This document shows positions 37,868 to 47,926 of a stretch of DNA of 64,000 bases, in pieces. Location of the stretch: the NCBI GenBank assembly GCA_031266555.1, contig JAISAU010000002.1, forward strand, positions 124,001 to 188,000. Reading direction: 5' to 3'. The notes below the pieces were generated by a model. The model was given only the letters and a program-made list of their open reading frames with translations, was not told the origin of the DNA and did not search any database. A program made the position numbers and the translations under genes. The DNA comes from Campylobacteraceae bacterium (GTDB lineage Bacteria > Campylobacterota > Campylobacteria > Campylobacterales > Campylobacteraceae). The first letter of the stretch is position 1. Each line of letters opens with the position of its first letter.

Positions 37868-38505
37868 TAGAGATTAAAAATTTGAGTAAAAAATTTGGTT
37901 CTTCGTTTGGATTAAACGATATCAATCTCTCTTTAAAAAAAGAGGAGAGCGTTATCGTTATGGGACAAAACGGTGCCGGCAAAACAACTCTTATTCGCTC
38001 AATTTTAGGCGAACAGATACCAACAACCGGCACTATTCGCATAGCGGGCATTGACCCTTTGAAGGATAGAACCGAAGCTTTAAAACATATAAGTTTCGTA
38101 CCTCAGCTTCCGCCTCCCATTAAACTGAGCGTCAAAGAACTTATGAATTACGCAAGCGTACTAAGCGGCGCGGAAGAGAAAAAAATATTTGATATTTGCG
38201 AAAAACTGGAATTAGATATAGAAAAACATTTCAAAAAGATTTTTTTTAAACTTTCAGGCGGTATGAAACAAAAGCTTTTAATAGCCATAGCTTTAGCCAA
38301 AGAATCGGATATACTTATCTTTGACGAACCTACGGCAAATCTTGACATAAAAGGAAGAGAGAGTTTTTATGAATTAATGCGGCCTTTAGGAAACGGACGG
38401 CTTTTAATTTTTATAAGTCACCGTATAGAAGAGATAAAATCGTTAATAAATCGTAAAATAGAGTTGGATCTTGGAAAGGTGGTAAATGATGAAAAAATTA
38501 TTTAA
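37864..38505 (+). CDS. nosF: NosF, ABC transporter ATPase
   Basis: 213 residues. Walker A GQNGAGKTTL (about 34-43), signature LSGGMKQKL and Walker B ILIFDEPTANLD are present. It drives NosY to export a sulfur/copper-related species for CuZ assembly with NosD. Its end overlaps nosL by 20 nt. Confidence 0.94.
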   Translation: MIEIKNLSKKFGSSFGLNDINLSLKKEESVIVMGQNGAGKTTLIRSILGEQIPTTGTIRIAGIDPLKDRTEALKHISFVPQLPPPIKLSVKELMNYASVLSGAEEKKIFDICEKLELDIEKHFKKIFFKLSGGMKQKLLIAIALAKESDILIFDEPTANLDIKGRESFYELMRPLGNGRLLIFISHRIEEIKSLINRKIELDLGKVVNDEKII

Positions 38506-38938
38506 GCTGATAGCGTTGTGTCTATTTTTCTTAGGGTGCGACGGCAAGGTAGATATGAGTCCGAAAGAGATAAAACTTGACCGCGATGTATGCGCGTATT
38601 GTAAAATGGTCATCAGTTCGGCAAATTATGCCGCGCAAATAGTTATGAAAGACGGCAAACACTATTTCTTTGACGATATAGGGTGCGCGTTAAACTGGCT
38701 AAACCTGCAAGAGGCGCAAAATGAAGCTGTTATATATGTGGCGGATTTTAAAAGCGCGAAATGGATAGACGCGAAAAAAGCTTATTATGTAAGCGGCGCG
38801 AATTCTCCTATGCATTTTGGTTTTGCGGCGCACAAAGACGCTCAAGAAGGTAAGGATAATTTGGACTTTTCACATGTAAAAAAAACTATACTGGAAAAAC
38901 AAAATGAAACGCGCTCTATGGCTCATCATATGCACTGA
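38486..38938 (+). CDS. nosL: NosL, copper-chaperone lipoprotein
   Basis: 150 residues. Lipobox CLFFLGC; Cu(I)-binding CAYCKMVI and downstream FFDDIGCALNWL match NosL, which supplies copper to NosD/NosZ in the periplasm. Position between nosF and nosY, with 20- and 35-nt overlaps, differs from the F-Y-L order I recall for Wolinella. Confidence 0.93.
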   Translation: MMKKLFKLIALCLFFLGCDGKVDMSPKEIKLDRDVCAYCKMVISSANYAAQIVMKDGKHYFFDDIGCALNWLNLQEAQNEAVIYVADFKSAKWIDAKKAYYVSGANSPMHFGFAAHKDAQEGKDNLDFSHVKKTILEKQNETRSMAHHMH

Positions 38939-39734
38939 TTTGCAAGAATCTTTCCGTTCAAGGTGGTTTTTGCTCTATAGCGTTATTTTCTGTTCGCTAA
39001 TAGCGTTATTTTTTATCTCTGGCATTACAGAATCAAGAGTGCAGGGTTTTAGCGGACTTGGACGATTAATGCTGCTTTTTATACAAACTTGTATTGTTAC
39101 ACTGCCGATATTTATACTAATCAGCGCCGTACGCACAATTGTTTCGGATCGCGACAGCAATGTGCTTGAATATCTGCTCTCTTTTCCAATATCTCTAAAA
39201 AGCTACTATTTCGGAAAATTTATAGGACGCTTTATCGCGGTTATAATCCCAATCGCGGGAGCTTTTGTTTTGGCGCTTATATGGAGTATCTTGAAAGGGG
39301 CTGAAGTGCCTTATCTGCTTTTCGTCTATTACTTGCTTTTGGTATTTTCGTTGATAGCGAATTTTTTAGGATTAAGTTTTCTTATCTCTTCGTGCGTAAA
39401 AACGCAAGAAATCGCGCTTGGCATAGCCTTTTTAGTATGGCTTTTGCTGTTGGCTTTTATAGATATTTTGCTAATAGGTTTATTAAGCTCCGGCATAGGA
39501 GAACCTGATATTGTTTTTTCTATAGCGCTTGCAAATCCTTTGCAAGTATTTCGCATCGGGGCTATCTCGCTTTTTGACCCCGAACTCACAGTTATAGGTC
39601 CTGCGGCATATTTTGTGCTGGACAACTTCGGCAAAACATTTTTTGCGCTTTACGCAATTGTTTATCCTATTTTATTAGGAGTTATTTTCGCGCTTTTGGG
39701 GTTTGCGGCATTTAAAAGAAAAGATTTGGCGTAA
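38904..39734 (+). CDS. nosY: NosY, ABC transporter permease
   Basis: 276 residues with six transmembrane helices of the ABC-2 permease type and the cytoplasmic SDRDSNVLEYLLSFPIS motif that contacts the ATPase. It is partner of NosF and NosD in CuZ maturation. It is the last gene of the nos operon, overlapping nosL by 35 nt. Confidence 0.93.
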   Translation: MKRALWLIICTDLQESFRSRWFLLYSVIFCSLIALFFISGITESRVQGFSGLGRLMLLFIQTCIVTLPIFILISAVRTIVSDRDSNVLEYLLSFPISLKSYYFGKFIGRFIAVIIPIAGAFVLALIWSILKGAEVPYLLFVYYLLLVFSLIANFLGLSFLISSCVKTQEIALGIAFLVWLLLLAFIDILLIGLLSSGIGEPDIVFSIALANPLQVFRIGAISLFDPELTVIGPAAYFVLDNFGKTFFALYAIVYPILLGVIFALLGFAAFKRKDLA

Positions 39735-39773
39735 AGCGAGGTTTAATTACAAAAAAATTTATTCGCAAGTTCT

Positions 39774-39795
39774 GCGCAAAACTTGAAATTTGCGC
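39774..39795 (+). terminator. candidate nos operon terminator hairpin
   Basis: GCGCAAA (39774-39780) pairs with TTTGCGC (39789-39795) around 8 nt. There is no clear T-run; a nearby overlapping CAAGTT/AACTTG stem could compete. Confidence 0.4.
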
Positions 39796-39796
39796 T

Positions 39797-39927
39797 TACA
39801 TGTAAGAAAAACTAAAAAACTTAAACCTTTTTATCTTTACATGTAAGGTGAAAATTCGTATCTGTTTTGCTTTTACATGTAGCTAATATCACCAATCAAA
39901 AAACCAAACTTTTTATCTCTACATGTA
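39797..39927. repeat. four TACATGTA palindromes in 131 bp
   Basis: Copies at 39797, 39838, 39874 and 39920, spaced 36-46 nt, in the convergent gap between nosY and assT. The even spacing is striking and no gene overlaps it. Confidence 0.85.
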
Positions 39928-39972
39928 ATGGAAACCAGATTTTCATCTTTGTAAAAAAGTAAGGAAATTGTT

Positions 39973-40002
39973 CAGAACACTCCAAAACTTAGGAGTATTC
40001 TG
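39973..40002 (-). terminator. assT operon terminator
   Basis: Arms 39973-39983 and 39992-40002 pair with one G-U wobble in the minus-strand transcript, around an 8-nt loop. A T-run lies some 15 nt further on the minus strand. Confidence 0.6.
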
Positions 40003-40011
40003 ATAAATAAA

Positions 40012-41859
40012 CTATTTAAATGCCGATTGCAAATCAACTTTTAAAGCTCTGTATCCTATCGTATTGCTGTCTACAAACTTTATCTCAAGCAGAGATTTTT
40101 TCGTTCCATATTTAAATTCGTGTAAAAACGGCACAAGTTCCGCTTCGCCTCTTGAAAACGCTTTAACGTCGCCAAGTCCGGCAGTAGCGCTGTAAACCAT
40201 CATAGAATCGGTTTTTGGCATATATTCGACAACCGACGTGATAGGACTGAACCACTCAAATCCTCTCTCTTTGCCAAATTCCCAAACTTGCTGTACAGTC
40301 ATCTTTTTCTCATCAACGACATATTCAACGGCACGACTGTATTTCATGCTTACAATAGCCGGCTGTTCCATACCGCGCGAATCGCCGTTATCAAATACGC
40401 TTACATGTACGAGTCCCTTGCTTGATTTTTCCGGAATCACGTACGCCGTATGCTGCGTCCACGACCAATCAAATCCGCCTTTATCGTCTAAATATCCGGG
40501 GCATTTCGAACCGCTATCGCCGCAATCTATCTTTTTGCCTTTCGCGTCAATCGGAGTTAATACTTTTTTGGCAAGTTCGCCCGTCCAACCTTCAGGAGAA
40601 GATATTATCCATTTTACTTTTTTATCTCTTCCGATTTTGACAACAGCGCTTTGGTGCCTTGAAGAGATAATAATAGAATCGTCGCTTGCGTCATAATTGA
40701 CAGAATTTACATGCGCCCAGTTTCTACCCGCACCCACTCCAGCGACATCGCCAAACGGAGCGTTTGAATCTTCAAGCTCCTCTTTGCTTTTAGTATGCCC
40801 GGCTTGCGAAGCGTCAATATTAAGACATACAGCTCCTTGATCCATAGCAAGCATATTTGAATCTCTGTAAGGATCCAATATCTCCATTAGTTTCCACTCG
40901 TCAAGAACATTTCCGTCTTTGTCAAGTTCAACAATTACATCTCTTACCGTTCTTACATTTTTACTATCTTTCCTTTTGTAATCCGACGAAGCTACCCTTA
41001 AAAGATAGGTACCTTTTGACGTCTCTTCTAAATGGTGGCTAAAATCTATATAACTTTTCGGAAGCATTCTATGAAAAACCTGTCTTCCCATTAAGTCGTA
41101 TTTCATATACGCTTGACTCATACCCCACATAAGAGCGCCGTCTTTTGTTTGGTCAAAGCCCATCATATTACCTTTTTTACGCAAATCGTTAGGGTCTCTT
41201 AATTTACTTGTATCAAGATACCATCTTATGTCGCCATTTGTGTCTATTATCCACACATATGTCTCATAATCCCATTCGATAGCGCCGCCTACCGGATTAT
41301 TCCAAACAACTTGAGCGGCGTTTGGAAGCGTTGAAGAGAGATGATTCATAAGATACAAATCTTTTTTGACGCTATTGTCTGCCGCTATCACCACTTTTGC
41401 TTCAGGAAGCACTCTTTTTTGTTTTGTGCCGGAACCATAAAGATTTATCGGCGGAGCATATATAGTATATGTCTCTTTGACATTTTGAGCAATACCATTT
41501 GCGTCTTGCATTTTATACGACACATTAATCTTGTTCTGATAGTCAGGATACATACCCCAAACGGGAATTCCTCCGTAAAGTAAAACTTTATCGTCGGAAA
41601 CATCGTAAGATATTGGTATACCGCCATCTTTCTTGCCTTCAATAACTACTTTTACATCGGTAAGTTTATAACCGCCGTTTTTAATAATAGCGGTAAGCGG
41701 AGTTACGTCAAACGGATTCATAAAAACCGCGCCTATTTTACCCTCCCCTTTATACGTATTAGTGCCGCTGCCTCCTCCGCCTGCAAATAGAGCCATGGGC
41801 GAAGCGCTTAAAATCAATCCCGCAATTATAGCGGATGATAAAACTTTTCTCTTATTCAT
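40012..41859 (-). CDS. assT: arylsulfate sulfotransferase AssT/AstA
   Basis: 615 residues with a cleavable signal peptide ([17 protein letters not shown]). AssT is a periplasmic, PAPS-independent enzyme moving sulfate between phenolic compounds through a sulfo-histidine. The catalytic-type His lies in [10 protein letters not shown] (about 401); other conserved blocks are FDFSHHLE-like [17 protein letters not shown] and WTQHTAYV. The cysteines in [12 protein letters not shown] form the disulfide made by the neighbouring Dsb pair. AAGGAG precedes the ATG, which overlaps the dsbI stop (ATGA). Confidence 0.95.
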   Translation of the reverse strand: MNKRKVLSSAIIAGLILSASPMALFAGGGGSGTNTYKGEGKIGAVFMNPFDVTPLTAIIKNGGYKLTDVKVVIEGKKDGGIPISYDVSDDKVLLYGGIPVWGMYPDYQNKINVSYKMQDANGIAQNVKETYTIYAPPINLYGSGTKQKRVLPEAKVVIAADNSVKKDLYLMNHLSSTLPNAAQVVWNNPVGGAIEWDYETYVWIIDTNGDIRWYLDTSKLRDPNDLRKKGNMMGFDQTKDGALMWGMSQAYMKYDLMGRQVFHRMLPKSYIDFSHHLEETSKGTYLLRVASSDYKRKDSKNVRTVRDVIVELDKDGNVLDEWKLMEILDPYRDSNMLAMDQGAVCLNIDASQAGHTKSKEELEDSNAPFGDVAGVGAGRNWAHVNSVNYDASDDSIIISSRHQSAVVKIGRDKKVKWIISSPEGWTGELAKKVLTPIDAKGKKIDCGDSGSKCPGYLDDKGGFDWSWTQHTAYVIPEKSSKGLVHVSVFDNGDSRGMEQPAIVSMKYSRAVEYVVDEKKMTVQQVWEFGKERGFEWFSPITSVVEYMPKTDSMMVYSATAGLGDVKAFSRGEAELVPFLHEFKYGTKKSLLEIKFVDSNTIGYRALKVDLQSAFK

Positions 41860-42545
41860 AATATCTCCTTATAAAGAGTTTTATTGGTCATGGATTTTAA
41901 AATAAAACATAAAAACATAATGCCAAGCAATATAAGACATAAAACAAATGCGAACAAGCAAGCTTGCGCCATATTGATAAAATGATGCGAGGGTACCAAA
42001 TACCATCCATCTTCGTAAAAATCTACAAGCCACTGCTGTAAAGAACTCAAATTTGCATCTATTGGCACAATGGGATTATCATATCCACAATCTCCTGTTG
42101 GTTTAAACCAATCTGGAAACCATTTGTCTAAAGGCAAATTAAAAGGAAATGTGGGTTCTGCCGAACAGCCTTGTACGCCAAACGGACTATCCGAATGGAC
42201 GGCTTTATGAACGGCATTTAATTTCAAACTATAGCTTATCCCTTGAATAATGCCCCAAAACGCTAAAATATAGCCTATAAATTTTAAAAGCATATTTCTT
42301 GGATTTAAGGCGGCTATTAACCCGGCAAAAAACATACAAAAAAACGCAAATCTTATATATACGCACTGCTCGCAAGGAGCCATATACACATAATGCTGAA
42401 ACACGGAATGCGCGATGATTACTAAAAATATGCTGCAAAACGCCATCAAAAGCCATAAAAACCTCGCATTTTGCCATTTCGCGATAGTATCAATCGGCGC
42501 CGTTTTCAAATTATTCCAAAGTTTTCGTAACATTTTTAACCTCAT
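41856..42545 (-). CDS. dsbI: DsbI/DsbB-like quinone-linked disulfide oxidase
   Basis: 229 residues with about five membrane helices. The first periplasmic redox pair is in [10 protein letters not shown]; the second lies in the loop with QGCSAEP ... GDCGYD. This inner-membrane enzyme reoxidises its DsbA partner with quinone. Two 4-nt overlaps join it to dsbA and assT. The same trio occurs in uropathogenic E. coli (assT-dsbL-dsbI) and C. jejuni (astA region). Confidence 0.92.
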   Translation of the reverse strand: MRLKMLRKLWNNLKTAPIDTIAKWQNARFLWLLMAFCSIFLVIIAHSVFQHYVYMAPCEQCVYIRFAFFCMFFAGLIAALNPRNMLLKFIGYILAFWGIIQGISYSLKLNAVHKAVHSDSPFGVQGCSAEPTFPFNLPLDKWFPDWFKPTGDCGYDNPIVPIDANLSSLQQWLVDFYEDGWYLVPSHHFINMAQACLFAFVLCLILLGIMFLCFILKSMTNKTLYKEIL

Positions 42546-43186
42546 TTATCAGCTAACTCTTTTATCAAATCAACCATTTTGTCTATTGACGTTATGGATT
42601 TTGTATAGATAAGATATTTGCCGTTTACAACAAATGCCGGCACGCCTTGAATTTTTGCAACTTCGTAGCTAGCTTCCCATTGTGTCATAAGCTCTTTTGC
42701 CTCCTCAGTATTTTTAAGTTTTTCAAACTCGCTTTCAGATAAACCGCTTAGCTTTAAACCGAAAGCCACGAAACTTTCAGCTCCGCTATCCCATCTCTCT
42801 TTTTTGTCGTGATAAGAGTTATAATAAGCCATTTTGGCTTTTTTAAATAACGACATTTCGCTTGAGAGCTTAATATTCTCAGCACTGTCTTTAACAATTA
42901 AGGCCGCGAAAAGTTCACTCGCCTCTTTTCCGTATTTGCCCTTTGTCTTAAGATGAAAAGGTTTAAAGGTTAAAATTCCCTCAAGTTGACTAACGACCGT
43001 TGGCGTTACCGATTTGTCGTACTTATAGCAAAAAGGGCAATCGTAACTGAAAACCTTAATAAGAGTTTTATCGGCATTTGGAATAGGATTTGCAAGTTTT
43101 ACATAATCCACTCCTTCGCTAAAACCAAAAGCGTTCACTGTAAAAAACAAAAACGCTATAACTGCCTTGTAAATACAACCTTTCAT
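42542..43186 (-). CDS. dsbA: DsbA-family thiol oxidase (DsbL-like)
   Basis: 214 residues with a signal peptide ([13 protein letters not shown]). The thioredoxin-fold active site is [11 protein letters not shown] (CPFC rather than the common CPHC) and the cis-proline loop is [13 protein letters not shown]. It introduces disulfides into periplasmic proteins, here most likely AssT. AAAGGAG precedes the ATG. It is second in the operon porin-dsbA-dsbI-assT. A decayed copy of its C-terminal end lies at 47929-48042. Confidence 0.93.
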   Translation of the reverse strand: MKGCIYKAVIAFLFFTVNAFGFSEGVDYVKLANPIPNADKTLIKVFSYDCPFCYKYDKSVTPTVVSQLEGILTFKPFHLKTKGKYGKEASELFAALIVKDSAENIKLSSEMSLFKKAKMAYYNSYHDKKERWDSGAESFVAFGLKLSGLSESEFEKLKNTEEAKELMTQWEASYEVAKIQGVPAFVVNGKYLIYTKSITSIDKMVDLIKELADK

Positions 43187-43200
43187 TGATACTCCTTTAT

Positions 43201-44355
43201 TTAAAACTTATAAGCTACTCTTGCTATATATAAGTTTGTATCTTTTGCATTTTTATGATTTTCGTTTTCATACAAAAATCCGATGGAAAGCCCGTCCAAA
43301 GCGCCGCTAAAATAATGCGTCGCGTATATGTTTTTAAAATCCGTTTTATCGTTAATTTCTTCATAATTTATATGAGCGTATCTAACGCCTGTTAATAATT
43401 TTAAACGTTTGAAATTATAATTTGCGTCTATCGCATACTGTTTTGATTTCTCATATTCGGCACACTGTTCGTATGAACTTGTAAAGAGTACGCATTTATT
43501 TCCTCCTCCTACCGCGCCGAATTTAGAATCTCCGTCTTTTATCTGCGCCAAAGCTATGTACATATTAAAATTTTCAAAACCGGCGCCGATTTTAACGCCG
43601 TAATAATTTGAATTGTCAAAAGCGGAATTTTTATAATCCGTATGCGAATACTGAGTAGCGATTTGATAATTAAAGTATGAAAAAACGTCTTTAAAATCAG
43701 CTTGCATGTAAAGAATTGAAAATATGTCTTTCATACCGCCATAAGCTCCTGTTAGACTTAATTTTTCAAAATAGTTGTTTATAACGCTAAAGGCATAAAC
43801 ATAATTGCCGTCAAGTTTTTCAAATTTAGGAGCGTCTCCTTTGCCGTTTGTCTGTTTTTGAAATTTATTGATATACGCCGCATAAAACGTATTATTGGGA
43901 ATTTCATTGCTTATAAAAGTAATTCCTTCAAACGATTGAATTACAGCTTTTCCCATCCCGCCTTTTATCAAAGGCATATTTATAAATTGACGTCCGATTT
44001 TGAGAGCGCTTTTATTTAGAGCGTAAGATATATACGCTTCGGATAAAACGGCTCCAGGTCCGTACATACTATTCGGAGCGCTAAACATATCTTTTGCGTC
44101 TTTATCCGCAAACGGAGAATTCGACGATTGAAAAGTAGCACCACCTTGAAAGCCATAATAAAAATCCGTTTTATAATTCAAACGAATAGCCAAATCTAAA
44201 ATATCGGCTTTCTTGCCGCCTATTTTTTGATTGAAATAATAAGAGCGCAATTCGCCCGTCATATTACCGTCTCTGAACACATCTATTAACGAATCCGCCG
44301 CATTAACGCTAGAGCTAAAAGCAATTAACGTCAATGCGCTTATTGTAGTTTTCAT
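43201..44355 (-). CDS. outer-membrane porin, OprD-like
   Basis: 384 residues. An ATG at 44355 gives a clean signal peptide (MKTTISALTLIAFSSSVNA) with GGAAG upstream; the longer frame from 44415 is not used. The mature part alternates aromatic and polar residues in beta-strands and ends in AYKF, the BAM signal. ELRSYYFNQKIGGKKAD early on matches the Campylobacterota OprD-family pattern. First gene of the assT operon, it probably admits sulfated or acceptor aromatics; that specificity is inference. Confidence 0.88.
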   Translation of the reverse strand: MKTTISALTLIAFSSSVNAADSLIDVFRDGNMTGELRSYYFNQKIGGKKADILDLAIRLNYKTDFYYGFQGGATFQSSNSPFADKDAKDMFSAPNSMYGPGAVLSEAYISYALNKSALKIGRQFINMPLIKGGMGKAVIQSFEGITFISNEIPNNTFYAAYINKFQKQTNGKGDAPKFEKLDGNYVYAFSVINNYFEKLSLTGAYGGMKDIFSILYMQADFKDVFSYFNYQIATQYSHTDYKNSAFDNSNYYGVKIGAGFENFNMYIALAQIKDGDSKFGAVGGGNKCVLFTSSYEQCAEYEKSKQYAIDANYNFKRLKLLTGVRYAHINYEEINDKTDFKNIYATHYFSGALDGLSIGFLYENENHKNAKDTNLYIARVAYKF

Positions 44356-44587
44356 AATTCTTCCCAATATAAAGATTAAAGACTTTGTAAGTTTAAAAAT
44401 ATGCTCTAACAACAAAATAACATTGATATTAATTTTAACTTAAACAATATACTTCAATTTTCATTATAATTTTTTTGTAATTTATCGGTATTTTGTATTT
44501 GCCTCGTATAAAGCTACATGTAACGCCCAAATAAAAATTTGTCGAATTTTTCTGATATAATCCTATTTATTTTTTTTGGAAGACGAT

Positions 44588-45406
44588 TTGGAAATAACAT
44601 TAGAATTAATAATATATTTGTTGGCTCTTGGATTGGTAGTCGGTTTTATGGCCGGTCTTTTGGGAATAGGCGGCGGCGGGATAATGGTCCCAATACTGTC
44701 GGTTATCTTTATTTATAATGGCATAAATGTCGAGAAGGCGATTCCTTTGGCGCTTGGAACGTCTATGGCTTCAATAGTAATAACGTCGTTTTCAAGTATG
44801 AGAGCGCACAAAGCCAAAAATAATATCGTATGGAGCGCGTTTAAACCGATGGCTCCGGGAGTAATTTTGGGAGTTTTGACAGGCGCTTTTTTGGTTTCCA
44901 TAACAAACTCTTTAGCTCTTTCCATATTTTTCAGCGTCTTTATGGCTTACGTCTCGATACAGTTGTTTTTGGACAAAAAGCCAAAACCCACAAGACGACT
45001 TTTGCCAAAACGCTGGCTTTTTTGCGCTGGCGGGGGCATAGGAACAATATCGGCGCTCGTTTCTATCGGCGGCGGTTCTTTAACTGTGCCATTTTTAATT
45101 TGGCAAAATATCGACGGCAAAAAAGCTATCGGAACTTCAGCCGCGCTCGGATTTCCGCTCTCCGTGACGGGCGCTCTTAGTTACATGCTAATAACAGGCG
45201 TTGAAAATGTGGATATGCAAACTCTGACATTCGGATACGTATATCTGCCGGCTGTACTGTTCATATCCGCGACAAGTTTTTTTACGGCAAAATTGGGAGC
45301 GAAGTGCAGTCAAATCTTGCCAATCTCCCTACTCAAAAAAATACTCGGCACTTTAAATATGGCGCTTTGCGTAAAAATGCTCGTATCGGTCGTGTCCGAA
45401 TTTTAA
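44588..45406 (+). CDS. TauE/SafE-family sulfite or sulfonate exporter
   Basis: 272 residues, about eight transmembrane helices in two pseudo-repeats (GLLGIGGGGIMVPIL and LVSIGGGSLTVPFLI), the TauE/SafE signature. Such permeases export sulfite, sulfoacetate or other organosulfur anions. The likely start is TTG 44588, 7 nt after GGAAGA; no ATG fits before the first helix. It is divergent from the assT operon and precedes a two-component pair, suggesting one organosulfur module. Confidence 0.88.
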   Translation: MEITLELIIYLLALGLVVGFMAGLLGIGGGGIMVPILSVIFIYNGINVEKAIPLALGTSMASIVITSFSSMRAHKAKNNIVWSAFKPMAPGVILGVLTGAFLVSITNSLALSIFFSVFMAYVSIQLFLDKKPKPTRRLLPKRWLFCAGGGIGTISALVSIGGGSLTVPFLIWQNIDGKKAIGTSAALGFPLSVTGALSYMLITGVENVDMQTLTFGYVYLPAVLFISATSFFTAKLGAKCSQILPISLLKKILGTLNMALCVKMLVSVVSEF

Positions 45407-45453
45407 TCCATGCAAAAAATGTTTAAATCTTTATATATCACATGTGAGATTTG

Positions 45454-47250
45454 ATGATGATAGACTTAAAAAATATAGAAAACCACAAAATATACAGCTT
45501 AATTATCGTTTCTATCATTGCGTTTATTATTTTGGCTTTTGAGAGTTTTAGCTATGTCGGTTCGGAATTAGAGAGTTTATCAAAACAAAATAGAAACCTT
45601 ATCATAAAAGAGATGCGCTATCTAACAAAATTATGGCTTAAAGAGTGCATTGACGTACTTGAACTTACGGCGTATCGCATAAATGAAAATTATGACGACG
45701 AAGAGCAAATCAAAAAAATTTCGCAAACTTATTCTCAATACGGCAAATATTTTGACGCTTTGCAAATACTGATAGAAGACAACTATTTTTACGTTAACGG
45801 CATAAAAGTTGACGATTATAAAAAACATATCAGATATCAAAACAATTTATGCGGCTTTAGCGATAAAAGCAGTCAAAACGCCGAATTCATAAAAACATGT
45901 TCAAACGCCGCTAAAGAGATTGTCTACAAAAAATTTGACGAAGAACATTGGTATCTTGAAAAAAAGTGGTTTCAAGATACAAAAAATACTATGAAAACAA
46001 ATATGGAAACAATGAGCGTACATGGGCTGTTGTTTGAAAAAACCATAAATTTATGCACTCCGATAAAAGATGATACAAAAAAATTTAAAGGAGTTTTTTG
46101 CGGAATTATAAAAGCCGACTTGATACCGCAAAAGATAGAAATACTGCAAATTCCACAAAACTACTACTATTTTATAAGCGATAGGGAAGGCAATATATTA
46201 ATAGCGGTTGGAGATTATGAATTGATAAACAAAAACGCTAAAGAGATATTTTCCAAAAAATCTATAAATAATATTTCAAGCGCGCAAGATATAATTGTTA
46301 ACAATAACATCGTTACTATCGATAATTTAATAGATTTCAATTGGTATATCGGAGTAGGCGTAAATGAAGAGGATGCGAACAATTACGCTATGCGAAGATT
46401 TTTCAAACACTCCGCGATAATATTTGGCTGTTTTGTGGCGTTTGTCATAATAATCAACAGCTCTTACACATTTTTGTACAAACGTTCGGAAACAAAAAGA
46501 GCAGAGTATGAAAAGATGCTGCAATATCGCTCAAAAATGATTGAGATAGGAGAGCTGATATCTGCCGTTAATCACCAAATTCGCCAACCGATTAACGCGC
46601 TCGCGTTACTTACAAATAACGCCATAGACAAACTCTGTCAAAAAAAATCTTTTGATAAAAAAGGGCTTGAACAAAACTTAAGACTTTCTCAAAAAGATAT
46701 ACTGCTGATAAACGATACTATAGATATATTTCAAAATTTTTATAGCTTTAATAACATTGCTACAGAGTTTGAACTCAAAAACTGCATTGAAAACGTTTTG
46801 TATATAACTCGCACCGAACTTTCAATCAGCAGTATAACAATAGACATGAACGCTTTAAATATAGAAGGTGTTAAAATTTATTCTATAGAAAATTTTGTGC
46901 AGCAGATACTTTTAGTACTTATACAAAACGCAAAAGACGCTATTTTACCGCTTAAGGCGATAAGAGAGATTGCAAGACGCAAGATAGAAATAACATTTGA
47001 AACAGATAAAAAGTTTGTGCATATATTTGTATCTGATTTTGGAACAGGCGTTGCGGAAAATACAAAAAAAAGACTATTTTCGGAACTTAAAGGTTCGACA
47101 AAAAGCCAAGGAAGCGGAATCGGTCTATTTTTCTCAAAAAAATTGGCAAAAGAGAAGTTAATGGGCGATTTAACGCTTGTAAGCAGTAAAATGCCCACGA
47201 CATTTAAACTTACCTTAGCAAGAGATATCAAAAGAAACGATTATGTATAA
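45454..47250 (+). CDS. sensor histidine kinase, periplasmic sensing
   Basis: 598 residues. Membrane helices at about 14-33 and 327-346 flank a roughly 290-residue periplasmic domain with cysteines (NNLCGFSD, KTCSNAAKE, NLCTPIK) and a dCache-like ending (YYYFISDREGNILIAVGD ... INFNWYIGVGV-type). The cytoplasmic part has H-box AVNHQIRQPINAL (His near 374) and HATPase boxes (IQNAKDAIL, DFGTGVAE, GIGLFFSKKL). ATGs at 45454 and 45457 are both possible. It overlaps its regulator gene by 8 nt. Confidence 0.9.
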   Translation: MMIDLKNIENHKIYSLIIVSIIAFIILAFESFSYVGSELESLSKQNRNLIIKEMRYLTKLWLKECIDVLELTAYRINENYDDEEQIKKISQTYSQYGKYFDALQILIEDNYFYVNGIKVDDYKKHIRYQNNLCGFSDKSSQNAEFIKTCSNAAKEIVYKKFDEEHWYLEKKWFQDTKNTMKTNMETMSVHGLLFEKTINLCTPIKDDTKKFKGVFCGIIKADLIPQKIEILQIPQNYYYFISDREGNILIAVGDYELINKNAKEIFSKKSINNISSAQDIIVNNNIVTIDNLIDFNWYIGVGVNEEDANNYAMRRFFKHSAIIFGCFVAFVIIINSSYTFLYKRSETKRAEYEKMLQYRSKMIEIGELISAVNHQIRQPINALALLTNNAIDKLCQKKSFDKKGLEQNLRLSQKDILLINDTIDIFQNFYSFNNIATEFELKNCIENVLYITRTELSISSITIDMNALNIEGVKIYSIENFVQQILLVLIQNAKDAILPLKAIREIARRKIEITFETDKKFVHIFVSDFGTGVAENTKKRLFSELKGSTKSQGSGIGLFFSKKLAKEKLMGDLTLVSSKMPTTFKLTLARDIKRNDYV

Positions 47251-47926
47251 ATCGACATTGGAACTTTTGAGTAATTTTTCCGTACTCATAGTAGACGACG
47301 ATAAGCTCGTAAGAGATATGCTAAAACAAGGATTAAAAGAGTATTTCGGAGAATTTTACGAAGCGAAAGACGGACTTGAAGGTTTTGAGGCTTTTAAAAA
47401 AAATCGCGTAGATATTATAGTTACCGACATACTGTTGCCGAATATAAGCGGTTTTGAAATGATACAAGAGATACTGAAATTGAAACCAAATCAGCCTTTT
47501 GTCGTAGTTACATCGTATGATACCAACCAAAATATTTTAAAAAGTATTCAAAACGGTGCGGTTAGTTTTTTGCGTAAATCTGTGATGAATATTCAAGATC
47601 TTCAAACAACGCTTCTATTGACACTCGCGTCAAAAATAGACCAAAAACATATAAGTATCGGCAATGGAATAACTATAGATTTAGGCAGAGAAATCATTTA
47701 TAAAGACAATCAACCTCTGTTTTTATCGCAAATTAGCAATAAGATATTCTGGCTACTTTGCTATAATCTAAATATGCTTGTAACATACGAAATGATAGAA
47801 GATTACGTTTATAACAATCAAAGCGTAAATAAAAGCGCTATACACACTTCTATATTGCGTATAAAAAAACAACTCGGTATCAATATAGAAAATATCGTAA
47901 ACTCAGGATATATTTTAAAAAAATAG
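47243..47926 (+). CDS. OmpR-type response regulator
   Basis: 227 residues: receiver with VDDDK acidic cluster, phospho-acceptor D62 in IIVTDILLP, VVTSYD and RKSVM lysine, then a winged-helix DNA-binding domain (ISNKIFWLLCYN ... INSGYILKK-like end). It overlaps its kinase gene by 8 nt, forming a cognate pair. Probable targets are the flanking assT or tauE genes, from position only. Confidence 0.9.
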   Translation: MYKSTLELLSNFSVLIVDDDKLVRDMLKQGLKEYFGEFYEAKDGLEGFEAFKKNRVDIIVTDILLPNISGFEMIQEILKLKPNQPFVVVTSYDTNQNILKSIQNGAVSFLRKSVMNIQDLQTTLLLTLASKIDQKHISIGNGITIDLGREIIYKDNQPLFLSQISNKIFWLLCYNLNMLVTYEMIEDYVYNNQSVNKSAIHTSILRIKKQLGINIENIVNSGYILKK

